Shown here: one piece after another, positions 43,040 through 49,663 of the stretch
Position numbering within the stretch: position 1 is the stretch's first letter
Layout: each line of letters opens with the position of its first letter
Assembly: GCF_003946015.1 (NCBI RefSeq)
Contig: NZ_RHNU01000018.1
Location: 1 to 49,663, forward strand
Origin: Companilactobacillus insicii
Lineage (GTDB): Bacteria; Bacillota; Bacilli; Lactobacillales; Lactobacillaceae
Direction of reading: 5' to 3'
Length of the DNA: 49,663 nt
Translations under genes and position numbers: made by a program
Notes under the pieces: generated by a model
Databases searched by the model: none
Seen by the model: the letters and a program-made list of their open reading frames with translations, nothing else
Told to the model about the DNA's origin: nothing

Positions 43040-43056
43040 ATCACCCGTATGGGAAT
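43040..43056. other. attR core
   Basis: Second copy of the 17-bp core, within the 3' end of the tRNA-Glu gene. The tRNA stays intact because the phage copy restores its 3' end. Confidence 0.92.
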
Positions 43057-43113
43057 CGAACCCATAACTCCACCTTGAGAGGGTGGCGTCTTAAACCATT
43101 TGACCAACGGGCA
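43041..43113 (-). tRNA. tRNA-Glu (anticodon CUC)
   Basis: The 73-nt cloverleaf on the minus strand has acceptor TGCCCGT/ACGGGTG (two G-U), D arm GTC/GAC, anticodon stem CCACC/GGTGG with loop CTCTCAA (anticodon CTC, reads GAG), and T arm ATGGG-TTCGATT-CCCAT. The discriminator base is A; CCA is not encoded. It is the prophage attachment gene. Confidence 0.9.
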
Positions 43114-43167
43114 ATCAAACAACAAATATCATTTTACCTGTAATCATTAGGTTATGTCAATAAAGAT

Positions 43168-43389
43168 TTACCGTTTTTTTGATGATTTTAAGATAAAAGA
43201 TATATAAAACAGAATAACAACCAAGATTATTGTATAAACAACACTGGCTAATCCTGCAAATTCCATTATCATCCATCCAGTAACTTTTGAGGTTGCTAAT
43301 AGTAACATGGATAAGACACCCCAGATCACTACCTTACGGAGGACATTTTGATATTCTTCATTAATTTTTTTTCGATCGTGTTCTTTCAT
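43168..43389 (-). CDS. Small membrane protein
   Basis: The 73-residue protein begins MKEHDRKKINEEYQNVL and has two transmembrane helices (about 19-36 and 43-66), with a positive C-terminus (KSSKKR). Its ATG overlaps the stop of the CPBP gene (TAATG), so it is translated from the same transcript. Possibly an accessory of the protease; not recognised otherwise. Confidence 0.65.
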   Translation of the reverse strand: MKEHDRKKINEEYQNVLRKVVIWGVLSMLLLATSKVTGWMIMEFAGLASVVYTIILVVILFYISFILKSSKKR

Positions 43390-44078
43390 TATAATATACC
43401 TGATAATATGGCAAGAAAATTGTTCAAAAAATGAACTGTAATACTTGCTTTGATATTTTTTGTTCTTACATAAACTGCTGCAAGGATTATTCCCAATAAA
43501 ACTTTCGATAACGCATATACCCAATCGGTACTTGGAGAAAAGGGTGCATGTGCATATCCAAACGCAATTCCACTTATTAGCACTGAAACTAAAGGATTAT
43601 TAACAAAAAACCAATTCATAAATATTCCTCTAAAAAGTATTTCTTCCAATATTGGAGCGACAATAATGGTAAAAAGGACTAGAATAAGCATGTTATTTTT
43701 GGCAATCAATTCTAACGCAGCAACATTATCGTTTGTAGTTTTCATCATTGGCACGGTAATTAGATTGACTGCAAATACTAAAATTGATGCTATTCCAATT
43801 ATTATCCAAGTGGTCTTGTTAAATTGTACTGATTTAAATTTTTGAGCGCGTTTAAAAACGATCCACAAAATCGCTACTGAGATTGTTAAGAGGACTAAGG
43901 TAATTAATGGGGCAATTTTTAAATAACTTGCATATTTTGGACCTAGGTCTTTTTTTGTTAAAGTAAGTATACTTAATGGTATTTGTTCTGCTAAAAATAG
44001 TAATATAAATGCTATAATACGAAACAGCCCTCTAATTGGATTTAGAGTATTAATTTTATTATTCAATGGGAAGACCAC
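43389..44078 (-). CDS. CPBP family intramembrane glutamic protease
   Basis: The 229-residue protein has several transmembrane helices. It carries the Abi/CPBP motifs EE-x3-R in APILEEILFRGIF, FGYAHAPF (His) and HFLNN. In lactobacilli such proteins are linked to bacteriocin self-immunity or prenyl-protein-type processing; no bacteriocin gene is nearby. A T-rich divergent intergenic region separates it from the ABC operon. Confidence 0.88.
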   Translation of the reverse strand: MVFPLNNKINTLNPIRGLFRIIAFILLFLAEQIPLSILTLTKKDLGPKYASYLKIAPLITLVLLTISVAILWIVFKRAQKFKSVQFNKTTWIIIGIASILVFAVNLITVPMMKTTNDNVAALELIAKNNMLILVLFTIIVAPILEEILFRGIFMNWFFVNNPLVSVLISGIAFGYAHAPFSPSTDWVYALSKVLLGIILAAVYVRTKNIKASITVHFLNNFLAILSGIL

Positions 44079-44103
44079 CTTATTGATAATTATTATTAGT
44101 ATT

Positions 44104-44133
44104 TTGATTAAATAAGTGCTTTAATACTATAAT
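44104..44133 (+). promoter_or_regulatory. Promoter of the ABC exporter operon
   Basis: TTGATT (44104-44109), 18-bp spacer and consensus TATAAT (44128-44133). The predicted start near 44140 leaves a very short leader before the ribosome binding site at 44146. Confidence 0.65.
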
Positions 44134-44159
44134 GAGTTTTTTATAAAGGAGTGAATGGA

Positions 44160-45881
44160 TTGTTTAAGATTGCCCGTGGCAGGATAAACATTTGGCAAGT
44201 ACTTGGTGCGGTTCTATTTATGACTGTACAAGTTGTTACCACTTTATATCTGCCAAACATCACATCTGATATTGTTAACAATGGTGTTTCAACCGGTAAT
44301 ACTAATTATATTATACATGCCGGTATAAAAATGGTCTTGATTTCAATTGTCAGTGTTATAGCAGCTGTTGGTAATGTTCTAATGGCTGCGCAAGCATCAC
44401 AGGGGTTAGGTAGAAAATTAAAATCCGATTTATTTAGAAAAATATTATTTTTTACAAACGATGAATTTGACAAATTTGATACTTCATCATTAACAACAAG
44501 AACTACTAATGATGTTATTCAAATTCAAAATGTAATGATTATGATGCTTCGTATGATGATTATGGCTCCAATTATGTTGATAGGTGCCAGTATTATGGCT
44601 TACCAAAAGAATGCGGAAATGACAAAAATATTTTTGATCTCGATTCCAATTTTGATTGTTCTAGTTGGTTTGGTCATGTTCTTTGCTGTGCCATTATTTA
44701 AGGCCATGCAGAAGAAGACTGATAGATTAAACCTTATCTTTCGTGAAGGATTGACAGGTGTACGTGTTATTAGGGCATTTCGTCAGGATACCTTTGAGCA
44801 AGATCGTTTTAAGGAAGCAAATGCCGACTACACGAACAATGCTATCAAGGTATTTACTATTGTAGCATTGATGTTCCCAATCGTAACACTTGTTATGAGT
44901 GGAACTAATGTAGGGATTACTTGGTTAGGTGCAAAATATATTGCTAATCAATCAATGCAAGTTGGTAATTTAATTGCATTTATGACATATGCAATGCAAA
45001 TTCTAATGAGTTTTATGATATTGTCATTGGTGTTTGTGTTTGTTCCTCGTGCTTCTGCTTCAGCTGCACGTATTCAAGAAGTATTTGCAACTGAAAGTAC
45101 AATCGATACAATTGCTAAACCAGCTAAGATCAAGGATGAACCTTCCCTTGGTTTCAGTGATGTTAACTTTAGATATGATGGTGCTGAAAATTTAGCACTG
45201 TCTAATTTAAACTTTAAAGTGGATGCAGGTCAAACTTTAGCAATTATTGGTGGTACTGGTTCTGGTAAGAGTACATTGATCAATATGATACCTAGATTCT
45301 TTGATTCTGAGACTGGTGTCGTTAGTTTGAATGGTACCGATGTCAAGGCATTAAGTACTGAAGATATCAATAAAAAGGTTGCTATGGTTCCACAAAAGGC
45401 CGTTTTGTTCAAGGGAACAATTAGAACAAATATGATTTATGGTAAGGATAATGCAACCGATGATGAAATTTGGCATGCTCTAGAAGTAGCCCAAGCTGCG
45501 GACTTTGTAAAGGAATTAGATGGGCAACTTGATGCCATAGTTGAACAAGGTGGAGATAATTTCTCTGGTGGTCAAAAGCAGCGTTTGGCGATTGCACGTG
45601 CTTTGGTCAAGGATGCTTCTGTATATGTCTTTGATGATTCGTTCTCTGCTCTTGACTTCAAGACTGACTTGAATTTAAGAACAGCACTTAAGTCTGATGA
45701 AAAAATCAGTAAGAGTGTTGTTGTAATTGTTGGTCAAAGAATCTCGACTGTTGCCGATGCTGATCAAATAGTTGTCTTAGATGATGGTAAGATGGTTGGC
45801 CTTGGAAATCATGAAGAGTTAAAAGAAAATAATAAGACTTATCAAGAAATTATCAAGTCTCAAATTAAGGAGGCTAAGTAA
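44160..45881 (+). CDS. ABC exporter half-transporter, degenerate ATP-site subunit
   Basis: The 573-residue protein has six transmembrane helices and an ABC ATPase. Walker A is GGTGSGKST and the signature FSGGQKQRLAIAR. The residue after Walker B is Asp (YVFDDSFSALD) rather than catalytic Glu, and the switch His is Gln (VIVGQRIST). This is the non-catalytic partner pattern of heterodimeric multidrug exporters such as LmrCD/BmrCD. The TTG at 44160 has AAGGAG at 8 nt; the GTG at 44151 overlaps that site. Confidence 0.92.
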   Translation: MFKIARGRINIWQVLGAVLFMTVQVVTTLYLPNITSDIVNNGVSTGNTNYIIHAGIKMVLISIVSVIAAVGNVLMAAQASQGLGRKLKSDLFRKILFFTNDEFDKFDTSSLTTRTTNDVIQIQNVMIMMLRMMIMAPIMLIGASIMAYQKNAEMTKIFLISIPILIVLVGLVMFFAVPLFKAMQKKTDRLNLIFREGLTGVRVIRAFRQDTFEQDRFKEANADYTNNAIKVFTIVALMFPIVTLVMSGTNVGITWLGAKYIANQSMQVGNLIAFMTYAMQILMSFMILSLVFVFVPRASASAARIQEVFATESTIDTIAKPAKIKDEPSLGFSDVNFRYDGAENLALSNLNFKVDAGQTLAIIGGTGSGKSTLINMIPRFFDSETGVVSLNGTDVKALSTEDINKKVAMVPQKAVLFKGTIRTNMIYGKDNATDDEIWHALEVAQAADFVKELDGQLDAIVEQGGDNFSGGQKQRLAIARALVKDASVYVFDDSFSALDFKTDLNLRTALKSDEKISKSVVVIVGQRISTVADADQIVVLDDGKMVGLGNHEELKENNKTYQEIIKSQIKEAK

Positions 45882-47761
45882 TGGCTAAAGAAGATACTAA
45901 GACTCAACAACCGACAACTGGCGGTCATGGTCCTGGTGGACATGGCCCCGGGTTAGTTGTTAAACCAAAGAATTTTTGGAAAACGACTGGAAGACTAGCC
46001 AAGTATATGTCTTCTTATGTAATTGGGATTACAATTGTTTTGGTACTAGCTGTTGCTTCAGCTATTTTCCAAATCAGAACTCCTAAGATTTTAGGTGAAG
46101 CCACAACTGAAATTTATAAGGGTGTCATGACTGGTGCCGCTCAACAAAAAGCAGGTATTCAAGTAAGTCAGTTGCCAATTAATTTCAATAAGATTGAACA
46201 TATTATTCTTATTGTTATGTTGATGTATTTGGCTTCGGCTTTATTCACTTTCTTGCAACAATTTACTATGACTCGTATTTCACAGAAGACAGTTTATAAG
46301 CTAAGACGTGATTTGAAGTCAAAAATGGAACGTTTACCAATCAGTTATTATGATTCACATTCAAACGGTGATATTATGTCACGTGCCATTAATGATATGG
46401 ATAATATTGCCGGTACTTTGCAACAAAGTGTTACACAAATCGTTACAAGTACGGTTACCTTCATTGGTGTACTGTGGATGATGTTTACCATTAGTTGGAA
46501 ATTGACGTTAATTGCTTTAGCAACTATTCCCGTCAGCTTGTTGGTTGTTGGTGTTATTGCACCACAATCACAGAAATTCTTTAAGAGACAACAAAAGTCA
46601 TTGGGATTATTAAATAATCAAGTTGAAGAGAACTATGCAGGTCACGTGGTCGTTAAAAGCTTTAACCATGAAGGTGATTCAATTGAAGTTTTCGAAAGCG
46701 AAAATGAAAAATTGTACAAGGCATCGTGGAAGGCTCAAATGATTTCAGGTATTGTTATGCCATTGATGACGTTCTTAAATAACCTAGGTTATGTTTTTGT
46801 AGCAATGTATGGTGGTATTTCTGTTGCAAATGGTAATTTGCCACTTGGTGATATTCAGGCATTTCTACAATATATGAACCAGTTCTCGCAGCCAATTTCA
46901 CAATTAGCCAACTTAACTAATACAATCCAAGCTACTATAGCTTCAGCTGAACGTATTTTTGAAATTATCGATGAGCCTGAGATGCAAAATGACAAAGTCG
47001 ATGTTCCAGATGAAGAAACTGATGATAAGGTTACATTGGATCATGTTAAGTTTGGTTATGAAGGTAAACCAACTCTACTAGAAGATTACAATTTACATGT
47101 TAAACCAGGTGAAATGGTCGCAATTGTTGGACCTACTGGTGCAGGTAAGACAACCATTATTAACTTACTAGAGCGCTTCTATGATGTTAGTGGAGGTTCA
47201 GTTAAGATTAATGGTCGAGATGTCAGAAATATGACTCGTGAAGAAGTTAGAAGTCACTATGCAATGGTTCTTCAGGACACTTGGCTCTTTACGGGATCAA
47301 TTTACGACAACTTAAAATATAGTAATGAAGATGCTACTAAAGAGGAAATTATCACTGCTGCTAAAGCTGCCCATGTTGATAATTTCGTAAGACAACTTCC
47401 AGATGGATATGACACGATTTTGAATGAAGAAGCATCGAATATTTCTCAAGGACAAAGACAATTGATTACAATTGCCAGAGCGTTTGTCGCTGATCCGGAG
47501 ATATTGATACTTGATGAAGCTACTTCCTCAGTTGATACTAGAACGGAAGTACATATCCAGCATGCCATGGAAAGATTATTAAAGAATAGAACAAGTTTTG
47601 TTGTTGCACATAGATTGTCAACAATTAGAGACGCTGACAGCATTATTGTTATGAATCACGGTTCAATTATTGAAACCGGAAATCATGATGAGTTAATGGC
47701 TAAGAATGGCTTCTATGCTGATCTTTATAATTCACAATTTGCTGGAAATGTAGCAATGTAA
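45881..47761 (+). CDS. ABC exporter half-transporter, catalytic subunit
   Basis: The 626-residue protein starts in the stop of its partner (TAATGG). After a His/Gly-rich N-terminal tail (TGGHGPGGHGPG) come six transmembrane helices and an ATPase with Walker A GPTGAGKTT, canonical Walker B ILILDEATSSVD with catalytic Glu, and switch His (VVAHRLSTI). Its own signature reads ISQGQ instead of SGGQ, so the paired site is degenerate. Multidrug or peptide/lipid export. Confidence 0.93.
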   Translation: MAKEDTKTQQPTTGGHGPGGHGPGLVVKPKNFWKTTGRLAKYMSSYVIGITIVLVLAVASAIFQIRTPKILGEATTEIYKGVMTGAAQQKAGIQVSQLPINFNKIEHIILIVMLMYLASALFTFLQQFTMTRISQKTVYKLRRDLKSKMERLPISYYDSHSNGDIMSRAINDMDNIAGTLQQSVTQIVTSTVTFIGVLWMMFTISWKLTLIALATIPVSLLVVGVIAPQSQKFFKRQQKSLGLLNNQVEENYAGHVVVKSFNHEGDSIEVFESENEKLYKASWKAQMISGIVMPLMTFLNNLGYVFVAMYGGISVANGNLPLGDIQAFLQYMNQFSQPISQLANLTNTIQATIASAERIFEIIDEPEMQNDKVDVPDEETDDKVTLDHVKFGYEGKPTLLEDYNLHVKPGEMVAIVGPTGAGKTTIINLLERFYDVSGGSVKINGRDVRNMTREEVRSHYAMVLQDTWLFTGSIYDNLKYSNEDATKEEIITAAKAAHVDNFVRQLPDGYDTILNEEASNISQGQRQLITIARAFVADPEILILDEATSSVDTRTEVHIQHAMERLLKNRTSFVVAHRLSTIRDADSIIVMNHGSIIETGNHDELMAKNGFYADLYNSQFAGNVAM

Positions 47762-47762
47762 A

Positions 47763-47807
47763 TAAAAATCTCTTACTTCGAAATTTTTTGAAGTAAGAGA
47801 TTTTTTT
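47763..47807 (+). terminator. Strong intrinsic terminator after the ABC operon
   Basis: Perfect 15-bp stem (47765-47779/47790-47804) followed by T-run; symmetric enough to work both ways. Confidence 0.93.
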
Positions 47808-47819
47808 ATCTTATTAATG

Positions 47820-47850
47820 TTGACTTAAAGTCTACTTTAAGTAATATGAT
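47820..47850 (+). promoter_or_regulatory. MerR-type promoter with 19-bp spacer and central dyad
   Basis: TTGACT (47820-47825) and TATGAT (47845-47850) are 19 bp apart, and the spacer holds a perfect 8-bp inverted repeat acttaaag-tcta-ctttaagt (47823-47842). A too-long spacer with a dyad is the hallmark of promoters activated by MerR-family proteins (NmlR/AdhR-like pattern). No merR gene is in the window. Confidence 0.75.
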
Positions 47851-47880
47851 GTTTTCGTATTAAATGATGGGAGATATAAA

Positions 47881-48519
47881 ATGAAAAACATATTAATTTT
47901 AGGTGCCAATGATCAAATAGCGAAATTAGTAAGAGATCGATTACTCGAAGAAACTAATGATAATTTAACTTTGTATTTACGTAATTCCACTAGAATACAA
48001 ATTAAAGATTCGAATAGAGAAAGTATTGTTGACGGTGATGTCAATGATACCGATAAATTAATTAAAGTTATGAATGGACAAGATGTTGTGTACGCAAACC
48101 TGGGTGGTAGATTTGAACCTATGGCGCAAAGTATTGTAACGGCGATGGATAAAAGTAATGTTAAGAGATTGATTTATGTAACTGGATTAGGTTTGTATCA
48201 TGAATTACCAAAGAAGTTTGAAGAATGGAACGAGAGTGTTATTGGTCATGATGTTATGGAGGATACGCGTCGTGCTGCTAAGATAATAGAAACATCGGAT
48301 ATCAATTTTACTATCCTTCGCTGTGCCTATATGACTAACGAAGATAAAATTGATTATGAATTAACCGAGAAGGGTGAAGAATATAAAGGAACTATCATTT
48401 CTCGAAAAAGTATTGCAGATTTAATTGTTAGGGTTATTAAAAATCCAAAAATATATGAATTTTCTAGTTTAGGCATTGATCAACCTGGTACTGATGGAGA
48501 CAAGCCTGTTGGTTATTAA
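47881..48519 (+). CDS. NAD(P)-binding atypical short-chain dehydrogenase-like protein
   Basis: The 212-residue Rossmann protein begins KNILILGANDQIAKLVRDRL (the usual G-x-x-G-x-x-A/G motif here reads GANDQIA). It continues with DVVYANLGG, VKRLIYVTGLGLY and FTILRCAYM, as in NmrA/YhfK-like NAD(P)H-binding proteins. The MerR-type promoter suggests induction by electrophile or aldehyde stress. GGGAGA lies before the ATG. Confidence 0.87.
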   Translation: MKNILILGANDQIAKLVRDRLLEETNDNLTLYLRNSTRIQIKDSNRESIVDGDVNDTDKLIKVMNGQDVVYANLGGRFEPMAQSIVTAMDKSNVKRLIYVTGLGLYHELPKKFEEWNESVIGHDVMEDTRRAAKIIETSDINFTILRCAYMTNEDKIDYELTEKGEEYKGTIISRKSIADLIVRVIKNPKIYEFSSLGIDQPGTDGDKPVGY

Positions 48520-48584
48520 TCGTGTTGATTGGTTATTTTTACGATACAATTAAGGCATTAATAATTGTGGAGATAGATAATAGC

Positions 48585-49568
48585 ATGAAAAAATTCCAAC
48601 AAACAGAAGCACAAATTTTGGACTTAGTTAATAAGCAGATAGTTCCAGGAGTTAGTTATGGTTTCATTAGTAATCATAGCAACAGTAATATACAAACAAG
48701 TTTTGATGAATCCAATTATGTTGGAGATAAATCTTGGGTGCCAGATATTACAAGATTAAATGGTGATGAATTGTATGATTTAGCTTCGCTTACAAAAGTA
48801 ATGGGAACAGTTCCAATTATTTTAAAGTTAATTGACGAAAAGAAGCTTGATATACATGATCCAATAAATAAATATTTGCCACAATTTAAAGATGACCGTG
48901 TTGAGATTTTTCATTTATTGACACATACATCTGGTATTGCTGGATATATTCCAAACCGTGATAGTTTGGATGATCAACAGCTAATAGATGCATTATTTAC
49001 TTTACCTGTGACCAATAATTTTAATAAAAAAGTAGTCTACACTGATACTGGAATGATTTTTTTAGGATTGATTATCGAAAAAATATATCATGAACCTGTT
49101 CAAAAAGTCATTAAGGAGTTTATTCAAAAAACGTGGGGGCTAACAGATACAACATTTGATCCTGAAATTAGCCGTTGTACGCCGACGTATGAGGTTAATG
49201 GCAAAATGCTTATCGGAATACCTAATGATCCTAAAGCACGCCAATTAGGTGAACACTGTGGTTCTGCGGGCATGTTCTCTAGCCTGATAGATGTTATGCA
49301 ATTTTCAAGAGCAATGTTACAAAGAGAATATAAGTTTTTGTATAAGAACTTTACTGATTTGAATCCAGGTCGTTCACTGGGGTGGGATATAAAACCAGGT
49401 AATATATTATTCCATACTGGTTATACTGGTCATTTCATAGCTTTAGATTACATTCATCAAAATGCAATGATTGTTTTAACAAATCGTGTGCATCCTGTTG
49501 AAAATAATCAAGTATTTTTGGAGCGTCGTCAGACTATTTTGGATAGTTTTATAAACGAGAGCAAATAA
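48585..49568 (+). CDS. Cytoplasmic serine hydrolase, beta-lactamase-like (PF00144)
   Basis: The 327-residue protein has S68-L-T-K71 (ASLTK), Y152-T-D154 in VVYTDTG, and the third motif HTGYTG near the C-terminus, so the catalytic set looks complete. There is no signal peptide; a cytoplasmic esterase or peptidase is likely. The ATG at 48585 is used, with GTGGAG upstream; a TTG-started extension through 48522 would overlap the previous stop region. Confidence 0.85.
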   Translation: MKKFQQTEAQILDLVNKQIVPGVSYGFISNHSNSNIQTSFDESNYVGDKSWVPDITRLNGDELYDLASLTKVMGTVPIILKLIDEKKLDIHDPINKYLPQFKDDRVEIFHLLTHTSGIAGYIPNRDSLDDQQLIDALFTLPVTNNFNKKVVYTDTGMIFLGLIIEKIYHEPVQKVIKEFIQKTWGLTDTTFDPEISRCTPTYEVNGKMLIGIPNDPKARQLGEHCGSAGMFSSLIDVMQFSRAMLQREYKFLYKNFTDLNPGRSLGWDIKPGNILFHTGYTGHFIALDYIHQNAMIVLTNRVHPVENNQVFLERRQTILDSFINESK

Positions 49569-49586
49569 AAAGGCGAGGCCGTTAGG

Positions 49587-49663
49587 TGAAGTGCAAGACA
49601 AAAGTTAGACAAAATTAAATATTTAAGCTGCTAAAGCATGTTCCCGGTATTCTACTGGTGACA
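49587..49663 (-). mobile_element. End of an IS3-family insertion sequence, truncated by the window
   Basis: The probable terminal inverted repeat starts tgaagtgcaagacaaaag at 49587. It is followed inward by the 3' end of a minus-strand transposase gene. The element continues beyond the window. Confidence 0.65.
49623..49663 (-). CDS. IS3-family transposase (OrfB) C-terminus, partial
   Basis: The minus strand reads SPVEYREHALAA-stop; the S-P-V-E/Q-Y-R ending is typical of IS150/IS3 group integrase-domain transposases. Only 12 codons plus stop are present in the window. Confidence 0.65.
   Translation of the reverse strand, partial: SPVEYREHALAA

Larger units (their letters stand above)
10777..43056. 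mobile_element. Temperate siphovirus prophage integrated in tRNA-Glu
   Basis: A complete gene set runs from integrase to endolysin between two copies of a 17-bp core. Modules in order are lysogeny (leftward), early control, replication, late activation, packaging/head, tail, baseplate and lysis (rightward). No frameshifted essential gene was seen, so the element could be inducible. Host range and relatives cannot be named from sequence alone. Confidence 0.93.

Overview
The window is low-GC Firmicutes DNA with strong AGGAGG-type ribosome binding sites. Its gene content points to a lactic acid bacterium of the family Lactobacillaceae: oleate hydratase, an EndA-like DNA-entry nuclease, LemA-HtpX and PF00144 serine hydrolases. 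A Companilactobacillus-type species is a guess; no 16S or other marker is present to settle it.

Left host arm (1-10776). The minus-strand genes are glyA with an upstream membrane-anchored nuclease, and a lemA-htpX pair. The plus-strand genes are a secreted serine hydrolase, an aldo/keto reductase behind a structured leader, oleate hydratase, an isolated 44-codon gene with its own promoter and terminator, a VOC-fold protein and a large membrane protein.

Prophage (10777-43056, about 32.3 kb). A complete-looking temperate siphovirus is integrated in the 3' end of a tRNA-Glu(CUC) gene. A 17-bp core is duplicated at both ends, and paired tttgtgcccc arm sites lie just inside each end. The lysogeny genes (integrase, a membrane-anchored protein, ImmA/IrrE peptidase, repressor) run leftward. 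From the operator region rightward come Cro, antirepressor, many small early genes, a replication module (Gp157, RecA-like NTPase, helicase, DUF669, primase-polymerase/SF3 helicase) and an iteron-rich origin candidate. A VRR-NUC nuclease, a late activator and a roughly 450-nt non-coding structured segment follow, then HNH, portal, MuF-like head protein, large terminase, scaffold, capsid, connectors, tail tube, frameshifted tail chaperones, tape measure, Dit, Tal, BppU-type baseplate protein, holin-like genes and an amidase endolysin. Every module needed for induction is visible except a recognisable small terminase and excisionase.

Right host arm (43057-49663). This holds the tRNA-Glu gene, a CPBP-family membrane protease with a small membrane protein (minus strand), a heterodimeric ABC exporter with one degenerate ATP site, a NAD(P)-binding protein behind a MerR-type promoter, a cytoplasmic serine hydrolase, and the end of an IS3-family element cut by the window edge.

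The observations most worth following up are: a nearly 0.5-kb non-coding segment with tRNA-like pieces in the late-gene switch region (possible large phage ncRNA of the ROOL/GOLLD kind); a candidate small RNA divergent from and overlapping the integrase leader; the iteron/AT-rich origin; the precise A_AAA_AAC frameshift site; GC-rich inverted repeats around the HNH gene (cos candidates); and the portal-before-terminase gene order with no small terminase.
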